From positions 46,913-110,912 of the forward strand of contig CAJUSI010000056.1 in assembly GCA_910589035.1 (NCBI GenBank): a stretch of DNA of 64,000 nucleotides, given 5' to 3'. The translations under genes and the position numbers were made by a program. The notes below the pieces were generated by a model. The model saw only the letters and a program-made list of their open reading frames with translations. It had not been told where the DNA came from and did not search any database. Below, in pieces: positions 7,911-17,232 of this stretch (positions within the stretch are counted from its first letter, which is position 1; every line of letters starts with the position of its first letter). Origin of the DNA: an uncultured Acetatifactor sp. (GTDB taxonomy: Bacteria > Bacillota > Clostridia > Lachnospirales > Lachnospiraceae).

Positions 7911-10162
7911 CCGGGAAAATCTGCCGCACCGGGATCAGGATGGGGCAAGGCTCCTTTTTTGCTGCGGAATTCGGAGGGGGTCACTCCCATATCCTGCTTG
8001 AATTTCCGGCGGAAGCTGGAGGTACTGATATAACCCACGGATACGCTGATATTGTCTACGGACAGATCCGTGGTCAGGAGGAGCTCTTTTGCCTTTTCCA
8101 GGCGCAGGTTCCATACATAATCCGAAAGATTTTCTCCTGTTTCGTTTTTGAACAGGTAACTCACATAGGCGACACTTACATCAAAGGTGTCGGCAATGCT
8201 GGAGATGGAAAAATCCGGCGAGGTATACTGCTCTTCAATTAACTGACGGATCCGGGGTGAGGTAATACTCTTATTGGCCAGCTCCGCCTCAAACAGCTGC
8301 AGGAATTTTTCCGTATTGTCCTTGATCTGCGCCGCCGCTTCGTCATAGGGGCAGCTTCTGCAGTAATAGAGCGTTTCGAAATATAAATCCCTGTAAACCT
8401 TGAACTTAATATTTGTCTGATTCATGGAATTTACAATGGTGGTGAGCACATCGATCAGCACACAGCGGACGAAAAAGTCCGGAAGAGAGCTTCCGCGGGA
8501 AAAAGCGCTGTCGGTTAAATGAAACAGCTCCTTCAGCACCGCGGAGGCGGTCCGGAAATCCTGGTCCTTCAGGGCGCCGGCAAGGGACTCCAGCCTGTCG
8601 TAAGGGTAGGAGTGAACGGCATGCGCATCTTGTTCGGAGGACAGTTCGGCATAGGAAACGACGGGCGCATGTTCCCAATGGCGGCTTGCCGTCAGTGCAT
8701 TCTCATAGAGGAAGGGAATGTCCAGGGGGGAGGAGGAGCTGTTGCTGGCGGCACTCAGATACCCTTCCTTTTCATAGAGCTCATCCAGCAGTACATGCAG
8801 AACCTTGTCTTTATCGGTCTCCGCGCCCGTATAATTCAAGAGAAATACGGCGGCATTCCCTTTGCTTTCCAGAAGGATACAGGAATCCGTTCCCGGGAGA
8901 GCCTTATTGAAGAAGCGCATGATATCGCCGGAGGGGAAAAGGGCCTTCCGGGATTTCATCTGCAGGGCTACGATATGATTGTCCGGCTCCATGTTGAAAA
9001 ACTGATCGATGCTGTCAGCGCTTTCGGAGCCGTCGAACTGGCTGTCGGAAACGATGGAGCTCAGAATGGATTTCTGCATGGCCAGGCGGTATTTATTGGT
9101 TTTGGTGCGCAGATTTTTGTTTTCCGTCAGGGTATCGGAGAAGGCCTGGGTTAACTGATCCACATACCCTTCTCTGAAATTGGGGCTTTTCACGATTGCC
9201 TTGGTCAGTTTATGAAGGGGAAGGAAGGTTCTGCGCATGCCAAGGAATACCGCCAGCATCCCTGCTACGCCCAGCAGCAGCAATGTGAAATAAGTATTGC
9301 GGAAGGCGGTATTCATCTGTTTCAGAAGAAAATCGTTGGAAACCAGAGCCACCATGGAAAATTCGCTGTAGATCCCGGTATAGGTATGCAGGGAGGTATT
9401 GACGGACATACCGCCGGGTCTGGTGCCTGCAGTGTGATCGGCCAGATAGGGTTCCAGGGCGGAAGAATTGGCACCGGCGACGATTTTGTTATCCGGGGGG
9501 GTAATAAGGGCCATGGAAATAATCTCTTCCGAAAGGGCATTTTTCAGAATATGCTGCAGCTCCTGCAGATTAATGATAAAGAACAGGGAATAGCTGCCCG
9601 CAGCGATATTATTGGGGTAATAGATCAGATAGCCGGTGGACTCATTTGAAACATAGGTTAACAGATAGGAGTCCTCCTCCGGATAATTCTCCATGGCAAA
9701 AGCGACGGAATCTGCTCCGTCATATATATAAAAGACCCCATTCTGATATTCCACATGTCTTCTGGTAGAAAGGATGGCGCCCCTGGATTTGTCCAGGTAT
9801 ACAATGGAATCAATCATACGATTGCCCAGAGCATATTTCTCCAGCTCCTGAAAGGCCAGATACTGGTTCCAGGGCTTGCTGTCATGGTGAAAGAGGATGA
9901 TTTCCACATTACTGTTGATTGCGTTTTGGATATGGTTGATGGAAGCCAGGTTATTGTCCAGTTCCTTTGTCACATTTTGCAGAATTGCGCCGGCTTCGTT
10001 TTCCAGCTTTTCAAAATACAGGTTGGAGACCTGTCCCCGCATGATGAAGAAGAAACCCAGAAGCAGAATACTGAAAAGTATAAAGTACGACCAGAAATAC
10101 TGAATGAAGGTGTTGCGTCTGGTACGGCGAGGAAATCTTTTTGGTACATACATATGTTTCAT
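7889..10162 (-). CDS. Membrane-bound sensor/AraC-family regulator of the sugar uptake locus
   Basis: A 757-residue one-component regulator. Residues about 20-41 and 283-303 are transmembrane; the intervening 240 residues form an extracellular sensor of the double-Cache type. The C-terminal 100 residues (about 640-740) are an AraC helix-turn-helix pair, with SISSIADTFDVSVAYVSYLF and SVDNISVSVGYISTSSFRRKF as the two recognition regions. A cytosolic linker joins the parts. This architecture is common in Firmicutes next to lipoprotein/YtcP-type sugar transporters. It is divergent from the binding-protein gene at 10453, so control of that locus by an extracellular sugar signal is likely. CGGAGG precedes the start with a long spacer. 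Confidence 0.88.
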   Translation of the reverse strand: MKHMYVPKRFPRRTRRNTFIQYFWSYFILFSILLLGFFFIMRGQVSNLYFEKLENEAGAILQNVTKELDNNLASINHIQNAINSNVEIILFHHDSKPWNQYLAFQELEKYALGNRMIDSIVYLDKSRGAILSTRRHVEYQNGVFYIYDGADSVAFAMENYPEEDSYLLTYVSNESTGYLIYYPNNIAAGSYSLFFIINLQELQHILKNALSEEIISMALITPPDNKIVAGANSSALEPYLADHTAGTRPGGMSVNTSLHTYTGIYSEFSMVALVSNDFLLKQMNTAFRNTYFTLLLLGVAGMLAVFLGMRRTFLPLHKLTKAIVKSPNFREGYVDQLTQAFSDTLTENKNLRTKTNKYRLAMQKSILSSIVSDSQFDGSESADSIDQFFNMEPDNHIVALQMKSRKALFPSGDIMRFFNKALPGTDSCILLESKGNAAVFLLNYTGAETDKDKVLHVLLDELYEKEGYLSAASNSSSSPLDIPFLYENALTASRHWEHAPVVSYAELSSEQDAHAVHSYPYDRLESLAGALKDQDFRTASAVLKELFHLTDSAFSRGSSLPDFFVRCVLIDVLTTIVNSMNQTNIKFKVYRDLYFETLYYCRSCPYDEAAAQIKDNTEKFLQLFEAELANKSITSPRIRQLIEEQYTSPDFSISSIADTFDVSVAYVSYLFKNETGENLSDYVWNLRLEKAKELLLTTDLSVDNISVSVGYISTSSFRRKFKQDMGVTPSEFRSKKGALPHPDPGAADFPGKEKLPS

Positions 10163-10281
10163 AAGAAAGCAATGCCTCCGGTAGGTGAATTGGATAAGAG
10201 CTGTCGCTTTTTCTATCTTAAAATATTATAGTCCAATTAAAAAAGAATGTCCATCTCAGATTTATTCCTGATTATTTTTTC

Positions 10282-10310
10282 TTGAAAAATGCCCCCTGTG
10301 TTAATATAAT
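10282..10310 (+). promoter_or_regulatory. Sigma-A promoter of the sugar uptake locus
   Basis: TTGAAA (10282-10287), a 17-nt spacer and a perfect TATAAT (10305-10310). The start of transcription would be near 10317, leaving a leader of about 135 nt. The rest of the 290-bp divergent gap shows no second clear promoter for the regulator. Confidence 0.8.
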
Positions 10311-10452
10311 GGAATTTGGATAGTAGAATCCGAAACAGGATGCCTGTTTGCAGTATCGGCAAATGCCCGGACTACGGCTTTCTGCCATATTGGAACGATG
10401 CAGTCCGGTAACCCGGTTTTGACTGCGGTTTATCCGGATAAGGGAAGGAATT

Positions 10453-12030
10453 ATGAAGAATTGGAATAAAAAAGGCATATATTTTTTAAAGGCGGCAGCT
10501 CTGGCTGCTGCAGGGGTTGTTTTACAGGGCTGCTCCGGAGACAATGCGGGAGCCGTCCCCGGTGAGGAGACGGTTTCCTCATTTGAGAGTGTGGAGTTTC
10601 CGCTGGATACCACCATGAGCTTTACGGCTCTGGCCGGAATGAACGGAGGATATACGCTGAACGATAATCCTGCCATGAAAAAGGCCTTGCAGGACGCCAA
10701 TATTTTTATTGATTTTACATCCGTTATCAGCGTGGATCTGCAGGAAAAGAGAAATTACAGCTTATCATCAGGGAATTATCCGGATCTTTTCTTCAAGACC
10801 ATGCTGGAAGCCGCGGATCTGGAGAAATACGGAAGGCAGGGAATCTTCATTCCGCTGGAGGATCTGATTCGGGAGTATGCGCCCAATCTCTCGGAGAAGC
10901 TTGACCGGATGAACGCATGGGAGGATATCCGGTCGTCGGACGGGCATATTTATGCTTTTCCGGAGATCGATAAGCAGAGTCCTGCCGGCTCGGTGTACTG
11001 GATCAACAAAAGATGGATGGATAATCTGGAGCTGGAGGAGCCGGAAAGCTTTGAGGAGCTGTACAGGGTGCTGAAGGCTTTTAAAGAAGAAGATGCCAAC
11101 GGAAACGGGGATCCCGACGATGAGATTCCCATGTCTCTTGTGGACGGCGTGGATATGCTGCTGACATATGCGGATTACAATTATGATGCGGAGAGCAGGA
11201 CGGCGGTGATCGAGGGCGAGCTGCTGTATATTCCCATGGACGAAAGGTACCGGGAATTTATCGGATATGTGGCCAGATTATATCAGGAAGGCCTGCTGGA
11301 TGCAAACACCTTCGTGCAGCAGCGTAATCAGCTTGAGACGGTGGGCCTGTCCGGGGATATTCTGGGTTCCTTCAACAGCACGGGCGCTTTTGAGATCGTA
11401 GGCCGGGAGCGGGATGACGATTATATAGCACTGACGCCTTTTCAGGAGGGGACATATCCTATTACAAAGGGAATCACAGTGGGAGCGGCGGCTATTACGG
11501 ATAAATGCAGGCATCCGGAGGTGCTGGTGGCCTGGCTGGACCGATTTTACAGCGAGGAGGGCGGAATCCTGGCCTGGATGGGCATCGAGGGAGGAACCTG
11601 GGAGCTGTATGAGGACGGGACATGGGGGTGGATTCTGGATAACGGATACGGCGGAAACGTGACGTCCATCCGGGCGGGCAGTACGATTCAGGGTTCCCAG
11701 TACCACCCCTCCATTCAGCCTGAATTGTGGAATGCACTGAGTGGAGAGGTGGATCCGGACGAGGTATATCTGACGGAGCAGCATGCAAAGATTGTGAGCA
11801 TGGGGGCAGTGCCCTTTCCTGCCATAAGATATTCGGAGAAGGAGCAGGCGGAGGTAGAGGCCCTGACAACGGATATCAATGCTTATATTGACAGATATCT
11901 GGTGCAGGTGGCAACAGGTGAGCTGGATTTGGAGGACAGCTGGGAAGGGTACCAGGAGGCTCTTAAGACAATGGGGGTGGACAGACTGGTGGAGATCTAC
12001 AGGAAAGCATATGAAGACAGCGTACAATAA
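10453..12030 (+). CDS. Lipoprotein sugar-binding protein (first of two)
   Basis: A 525-residue extracellular solute-binding protein. It has a Lys-rich N-terminus, a hydrophobic stretch and the lipobox LQGC near residue 26, so it is lipid-anchored outside the membrane. The large size and sequence style resemble LipO/YtcQ proteins used by oligosaccharide ABC importers of Firmicutes. A DANGNGDPDDE segment near residue 216 resembles a calcium-binding loop. GGGAAGGAATT precedes the ATG. A terminator follows the gene, so this protein may be made in excess of, or apart from, the downstream permeases. It may be the primary receptor for the Cache/AraC regulator's sugar, but that is inference. Confidence 0.88.
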   Translation: MKNWNKKGIYFLKAAALAAAGVVLQGCSGDNAGAVPGEETVSSFESVEFPLDTTMSFTALAGMNGGYTLNDNPAMKKALQDANIFIDFTSVISVDLQEKRNYSLSSGNYPDLFFKTMLEAADLEKYGRQGIFIPLEDLIREYAPNLSEKLDRMNAWEDIRSSDGHIYAFPEIDKQSPAGSVYWINKRWMDNLELEEPESFEELYRVLKAFKEEDANGNGDPDDEIPMSLVDGVDMLLTYADYNYDAESRTAVIEGELLYIPMDERYREFIGYVARLYQEGLLDANTFVQQRNQLETVGLSGDILGSFNSTGAFEIVGRERDDDYIALTPFQEGTYPITKGITVGAAAITDKCRHPEVLVAWLDRFYSEEGGILAWMGIEGGTWELYEDGTWGWILDNGYGGNVTSIRAGSTIQGSQYHPSIQPELWNALSGEVDPDEVYLTEQHAKIVSMGAVPFPAIRYSEKEQAEVEALTTDINAYIDRYLVQVATGELDLEDSWEGYQEALKTMGVDRLVEIYRKAYEDSVQ

Positions 12031-12076
12031 GAGGGGTTCATTTTAAAGAACAGAACTTAAAAATAAGCCCATACAG

Positions 12077-12133
12077 GAGCGCAGACCCGATAAAATCTGT
12101 ATTTCGGATGGAAGGGGGCTGCGCTCTTTCTGT
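12077..12133 (+). terminator. Terminator after the first binding-protein gene
   Basis: GAGCGCAG (12077-12084) pairs with CTGCGCTC (12119-12126), followed by TTTCTGTGTTT. The remaining gap up to 12481 is AT-rich; I see no coding region or convincing promoter in it. Confidence 0.65.
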
Positions 12134-12481
12134 GTTTAAATTCAAGTGATTTATAGAAAAAACTGTTTCTTGTGCAAAAGCTCATCTTGGAATATTGTAA
12201 ACATATCTGGAACACAAAAAAGATAAAATCTGCATTCTTTCTCAAAACCAATCAATATTGCCTCAAAATCAAAATTATTGCAGAATTCTCAGAAAATTCC
12301 GCGAGATGATAACAATGAGGCAGCGACACAAAATAAGACGATTGGCATGGAACAAATAGAAGCGGTCGGAAAGGAGGAAAGAAAGAGAGATTCCAGCCAG
12401 ACCGGAACTGTTCCCGGAAAGAATCGGACAAAGGGCATGTCGCGGCAAACTGCGGTATGCGAAAAAAATGGAGGATTAGAT

Positions 12482-14161
12482 ATGAAAAAAAGAAGTATTG
12501 CATTATTGTTAACTGCAATGCTGGTGACAGGCAGCCTCGCAGGATGCGGAAGCGAACCTGCCAATTCCAGCAGCGGCGCAAATGATTCCACACAGGATAC
12601 ACAGCAGTCGACTGAGGAGTCTTCTTCTGAAGAGCAGAGCGAGGAAGATCCCGGTACGGCAGCAGGGGACAGGACAATTACGATAAGCACACAGAACACG
12701 GAAGGCGAGGAAGCGGGCTGGAAGGCTGTTGCCGAAGCATATATGGATAAACATCCAGATGTAACCGTGGTGGTGGATCTGAAACCCTCAGACGGATATG
12801 ACCAGTGGGCAACCAATGTATTCAATAATAACGAGACCACTTCCGTGGATATCGTAAACATTAACCTGGCTGCGGAAGCCGCATCGGGAAAATCTATCAA
12901 CTATGCGGATTATATGGAGAATGACAGCCCTTACTCCAACGGCCCCTGGAAAGAGCAGTTTGAATATGACATGCAGACCGTGGATGCCGGAACCGGAAGC
13001 TTTAACGCGCTGAGTCTCCAGTCCGTAAAGGTTCTGTGGCTGTATAATCAGGATATTTTTGATGAGGCAGAGGTGGACATTCCCACCACATGGGCGGAGC
13101 TCATCGACGTATGCGAGAAGATTCAGGCGAAAGGCTATCAGCCCATCGCTATGCCCGGCGACTATGACAGCTTCTATTCGGGAACCATGGGATGGCTGGC
13201 ACAGGTTTACGCGGACCAGACCACCCGTTCCACCATCGACATCTGGAGATCACAGCCCGGCGATTACACCTATGACCCTACCATTGACGATTACTATACC
13301 TATGATCCTTCCGATCCTTTCAACGATGACACCACCAAGGTTACCAGGAACCCCGTCCGTTTCTTCGCGGCGGTCAAGAACGGCGACTACACTGCCATTA
13401 CTCCCGGTATGAAGACCGTGTGGAGCAGCTTCGCGGATGTATTCCCCAAGTATGCGGGTAACGAAGTGATGTTCGGAACCAACAAGGAAGGCGCAAAGAC
13501 CCTGTTCTACCAGGGCAAGGCTGCCATGTATGTGGACGGCGGCTGGGGCATCGTTCAGTTTGCCAACGATATGGCGAAGATTGCAAGCGGTCAGGATATT
13601 GAACTGAAAGACGGCAGTGCAATGGAAGGTGTAGTAGGATTTACCCTTGGCACCTTTGATATGCCTTCCATGGAAGGCGAGGGAATCGAGGCCAAGGCCA
13701 GGACCATCGAGGTATCCAACGGCTTCCTGGGCGCGGTTTCCAAGTCTCAGGATCATGACGACCTGGTGATGGATTTCATGATGTTCTATTCATCATCCGA
13801 AGGCATGTCTCTTTATATGGACGCCGCGATTGCAGACGGACTTGCGCCCAGCGGCCCCAGCCTTGTATACGGCGTGCAATATCCTGATGAAATACAGAAT
13901 GCATTTAAGAACCTGACCATGATCGGCAACGTGCAGAAGAGCTACGGCCAGTCTCTGGCGAGAGGCTTTGCGGAGATTCCGGAATCCTATCGTGCTTTCT
14001 ATGACTACTGCCTGGAGTTCCTGCAGGGCAAGATCGACGTGGATGCGTTCCTTCAGAAGCATCAGGCCAATATCGATGAGCATTTCGAAACGGGTATGAC
14101 GAATTCCAAGATTACATTGGAAGACCTTGAAAATCCCGCAAACGAGCCTACCGGCGAATAA
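12482..14161 (+). CDS. Lipoprotein sugar-binding protein (second)
   Basis: A 559-residue family 1 extracellular solute-binding protein. I chose the ATG at 12482, which follows GGAGG and opens a lipoprotein signal (MKKRSIALLLTAMLVTG, lipobox LAGC near residue 22); the open frame further upstream lacks coding character. A Ser/Glu/Gln-rich tether of about 35 residues leads into the binding domain. It sits directly before the two permease genes and is the best candidate for their cognate receptor. It shares no obvious close similarity with the first binding protein at 10453, so the locus may take up more than one sugar. Confidence 0.9.
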   Translation: MKKRSIALLLTAMLVTGSLAGCGSEPANSSSGANDSTQDTQQSTEESSSEEQSEEDPGTAAGDRTITISTQNTEGEEAGWKAVAEAYMDKHPDVTVVVDLKPSDGYDQWATNVFNNNETTSVDIVNINLAAEAASGKSINYADYMENDSPYSNGPWKEQFEYDMQTVDAGTGSFNALSLQSVKVLWLYNQDIFDEAEVDIPTTWAELIDVCEKIQAKGYQPIAMPGDYDSFYSGTMGWLAQVYADQTTRSTIDIWRSQPGDYTYDPTIDDYYTYDPSDPFNDDTTKVTRNPVRFFAAVKNGDYTAITPGMKTVWSSFADVFPKYAGNEVMFGTNKEGAKTLFYQGKAAMYVDGGWGIVQFANDMAKIASGQDIELKDGSAMEGVVGFTLGTFDMPSMEGEGIEAKARTIEVSNGFLGAVSKSQDHDDLVMDFMMFYSSSEGMSLYMDAAIADGLAPSGPSLVYGVQYPDEIQNAFKNLTMIGNVQKSYGQSLARGFAEIPESYRAFYDYCLEFLQGKIDVDAFLQKHQANIDEHFETGMTNSKITLEDLENPANEPTGE

Positions 14162-14204
14162 TTGGGAAACATCAATGTAAAAATGGATATGTGAACTTGT
14201 AATT

Positions 14205-14236
14205 GAAATTGGCTGCCTGAAAGGGTAGCCAATTTC
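14205..14236 (+). promoter_or_regulatory. Strong intercistronic hairpin between binding protein and permease
   Basis: GAAATTGGCTGCC pairs with GGTAGCCAATTTC over 13 bp (one G-T pair) with a 6-nt loop, without a following T-tract. Such hairpins often stabilise the upstream mRNA so that binding protein exceeds permease; that role is inferred. Confidence 0.7.
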
Positions 14237-14387
14237 AGTAAAGCAATGAAGGCAATATAAGGACAAAGGGTCAATTGGACCTGAAAGCGAAATGGCTGAT
14301 AAGCTGAATGGCTGATAAGCCTATTAGATTGGCTGTGAATAAGAAGGTGCAGATGAGATGTCGGAATAGGGAGAAGAGGAATGCGGG

Positions 14388-16358
14388 ATGAAGATTAAAA
14401 AGATATGGTTACTATCGGCAATTATCTGTCTTGTTTTGGGGCTCGGGGCAATCTGGGGATTGTCCGTGATAAAAGAGAAGACGGAAGGGCTGGAGGATCT
14501 GGAGGTTTCCACCGGGAAGAAGAACCACAGCCTGGCATACGACAAGGAGAAGGATATCCTGTACATAGGCACCCATGACAAGGTGCTGGCGGCATTTGAA
14601 AAGGGTGAAGAAATCTGGCGCACGGAGGGAACCGGATCCTTTGACGAGCTGGTGCTGAGGGCGGATGCGGACCGACTCTATGCGGCCAATGAGGACGGAC
14701 ATGTGTATGTGTATCAGGCCTCCGACGGAACGCTGCTGCTGGATATCGACACCAGGAGAAAAGCGGTGGCGGTGGATGTCAGCGAGGATCTGTCGAAAAT
14801 AGCCGTGATCACAAACACCGGAAGCAATAAGTCCAGCGTGCTGGTCTATTCGGCGGAGGGCGAGGAGCTGGCGGGCAAAAACTATACCATCCTGGTCAGC
14901 GGAGTGCAGTATTGCAGCGACGGAGAGACGCTCCTGATATCCAATAAGAGGGGCGAGGTTTTACGCATTACGGAGGACGGGGAAGTCCTGGATACTTTGA
15001 AGACCGGTTATGAGATCGTGCAGATGATTCAGAACGGGGATACCTACTGGACGATCAACAGAAACGGGATTTATCATCAGTTTGACGAAGAGCTGAATGT
15101 CTATAGGACAAGTAAAATCGATAATTCGGTAAGCGCCTTTATGGTGAGCATCGGCGTGGATGAAAACGGAGAATATGTACTGATCGGAACCAAGGAAGGC
15201 TATCTGTATGTGATGGACGGTCAGGATAAGCAGATATATATGGCGGATGTGGGCGTGAGACTCACGGATTTCGAGACGGCAAACGGGAGCATTTATTTCA
15301 CCGGTTATGAGGATTTCGTGAAGAACATCCATGTGGACAATCTGGCCACCATGGATTACTACAAAACCATGGAAAGAGTCGTGGGATATCTGGCGTATCT
15401 GCCCTTTGTGCTGCTCCTTTTCTGCCTGATTCAGACCTTCCCCAGGCTGAAAAAGGCGGCGGGAAAGCTGTTAAAGAAAATGTGGCGCCAGAGAATGGCT
15501 TATCTCATGCTGGCCCCCACCTTTATCCTGATCTTTCTGTTCAACTACCGGGGAATTTTTATCGCCTTCTACAGGGCCTTCACGGACTGGTCCAGGGTGA
15601 ATAATACCCTGGCGAAGATGAACTTTATCGGACTTGACAATTTCCGCAGGATCCTGGAGGAGGGATACTTCTTCATCGGCATGAAGAACCTGGGGCTGCT
15701 GCTGGGCACGGGGATTCTCAAGACGCTGACAGTACCCCTGGCCGTAGCCTGGCTGGTACATTCCATCCGGGGAGACAAACGAAAATACCTGCACCGGTTC
15801 CTCTTCGTGCTGCCCATCGTGGTTCCGGGCGTGGTGGGAACCCTGACCTGGCAGAAGATCTACGATCCCACCATCGGCCTGCTCAACGAGGTGCTGGGTG
15901 CGCTGCATCTGGAAAATCTGCAGAGAGTCTGGCTGGGGGATGAGAGAACGGCTATCTGGGCCATCATCTTCATGGGCTTCCCCTTTGTGGGCGCCATGGC
16001 CTTCCTGGTGTATTACGGAGGACTGCTGAATATCGGAACGGATATCGTGGAGTCGGCCATGATTGACAGCGCCACCAGATGGGATATCTTCTGGAAGGTG
16101 CAGCTGCCCCTGATCAAGCCCCAGCTGAGCATTATGGTAACTCTCACAATCCTGGGCACCATGCAGGATTTCAACGGCATCTTCATTATGACGGGAGGCG
16201 GACCGGGTACATCGACCTATGTTCCGGCGCTGGAATTGTATCTGAATGCCAGCCAGTTCGGCCGGTACGGCTATGCGTCGGCCCTTGGTATCGTGCTGAT
16301 GATATTTATCCTGATCGTGACGGTAGTGAAGAATGCGCTGACAAAGGAAAGGGATTGA
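14388..16358 (+). CDS. Sugar ABC permease fused to an extracellular beta-propeller
   Basis: A 656-residue protein, about twice the usual length of a MalF-type permease. Residues 7-27 form a first membrane helix. Residues about 40-320 hold about seven WD40/PQQ-like sheet repeats of roughly 40 residues, with blade endings such as DILYIGTHDKVLAAF, DRLYAANEDGHVYVY and YVLIGTKEGYLYVMD. A second helix spans about 331-351. A basic stretch, RLKKAAGKLLKKMWRQR, follows and should be cytosolic, so the propeller faces outward. From about 370 the chain is a normal MalF-like permease with an EAA loop near 555-575 (SAMIDSATRWDIFWKVQLP). The ATPase must be encoded elsewhere. The propeller may dock the binding protein or glycan; this is inference. 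Confidence 0.88.
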   Translation: MKIKKIWLLSAIICLVLGLGAIWGLSVIKEKTEGLEDLEVSTGKKNHSLAYDKEKDILYIGTHDKVLAAFEKGEEIWRTEGTGSFDELVLRADADRLYAANEDGHVYVYQASDGTLLLDIDTRRKAVAVDVSEDLSKIAVITNTGSNKSSVLVYSAEGEELAGKNYTILVSGVQYCSDGETLLISNKRGEVLRITEDGEVLDTLKTGYEIVQMIQNGDTYWTINRNGIYHQFDEELNVYRTSKIDNSVSAFMVSIGVDENGEYVLIGTKEGYLYVMDGQDKQIYMADVGVRLTDFETANGSIYFTGYEDFVKNIHVDNLATMDYYKTMERVVGYLAYLPFVLLLFCLIQTFPRLKKAAGKLLKKMWRQRMAYLMLAPTFILIFLFNYRGIFIAFYRAFTDWSRVNNTLAKMNFIGLDNFRRILEEGYFFIGMKNLGLLLGTGILKTLTVPLAVAWLVHSIRGDKRKYLHRFLFVLPIVVPGVVGTLTWQKIYDPTIGLLNEVLGALHLENLQRVWLGDERTAIWAIIFMGFPFVGAMAFLVYYGGLLNIGTDIVESAMIDSATRWDIFWKVQLPLIKPQLSIMVTLTILGTMQDFNGIFIMTGGGPGTSTYVPALELYLNASQFGRYGYASALGIVLMIFILIVTVVKNALTKERD

Positions 16359-17209
16359 TGAGCATGAAGAAAATCAGTAAGAGGAAATTAAGGGAATTTC
16401 GGTTCCAGACAATTATAGAGATCATTATGGTGCTCATTATGTTCTTTGCCTTTGTGCCCATATTTGTAATGATCATCATGTCCTTTAAGAGCAACTGGGA
16501 GATTTATAATAACTTTTTCGCACTGCCCAGGCATATCGAATGGGACAATTATATCAACGCTTTTTCCAAGCTGTACGGCAGTATGGTGAATACCCTGAGC
16601 GTAAATGCCTTTGCGGTGGTGCTGACATTGATTCTGTCAGCCATGGGGGGATTTGTGTTTGCCACCATGTATTTTCCGGGGAAGGGATTTCTGTATTACA
16701 CCCTTCTGATCCTGATGATGATTCCCGGCGTCCTGTCCCTGGCGGCCAACTACAATCTGATCATCAGCTACGGCCTGTTCAACACCCGCTGGGCGCTGAT
16801 CTTTCCATGGATTTCGGGAGGGCAGATCCTGGGCATCATACTCTGCCGCAACTCCATAGAATCGCTGCCCCGGGATCTGTTTGAGGCGGCGAAGATTGAG
16901 GGCTGCGGCCAGTTCAGCCTGCTGGTGCGCATCGCGGTTCCTCTGGCGAAGCCCATTCTCTCCACCGTGGCCGTTATGAAGATGGTGGATTATTACAATG
17001 ACTTCATCTGGCCCATGCTGGTGATTGAATCCAACACCAAGCAGGTGATTACGGTTACCGTGCGCGTATTTACCTCCGCGGCGGGAACTACAAATATAGG
17101 AGCCATGTTTGCCAGCTATGTCATTGCCACCATTCCCCTGCTGATCCTCTTCCTTTTCACTTCCAGGCTGTACATGGAAGGAATGACGGCGGGTGCGGTG
17201 AAGGGATAA
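16358..17209 (+). CDS. Sugar ABC transporter permease, MalG type
   Basis: A 283-residue permease of the CUT1 family, the second half of the membrane channel with the propeller-fused protein. The ATG at 16358 overlaps the previous TGA in the sequence TGATG and follows AAAGGAAAGGG, so the two subunits are translationally coupled. Six hydrophobic segments are visible. The EAA loop near residues 176-199 (EAAKIEGCGQFSLLVRIAVP) contacts the ATPase. The C-terminus MEGMTAGAVKG is the standard ending of the family. No extra domain is present, unlike its partner. Oligosaccharide import is the expected role; the sugar is unknown. Confidence 0.94.
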   Translation: MSMKKISKRKLREFRFQTIIEIIMVLIMFFAFVPIFVMIIMSFKSNWEIYNNFFALPRHIEWDNYINAFSKLYGSMVNTLSVNAFAVVLTLILSAMGGFVFATMYFPGKGFLYYTLLILMMIPGVLSLAANYNLIISYGLFNTRWALIFPWISGGQILGIILCRNSIESLPRDLFEAAKIEGCGQFSLLVRIAVPLAKPILSTVAVMKMVDYYNDFIWPMLVIESNTKQVITVTVRVFTSAAGTTNIGAMFASYVIATIPLLILFLFTSRLYMEGMTAGAVKG

Positions 17210-17232
17210 TCATAATTTGGAGGTAGATACGG

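Noticed and set aside
14271..14300. Possible CcpA (cre) site before the propeller-permease gene
   Set aside because: TGAAAGCG matches only half of the consensus; the second half does not fit.
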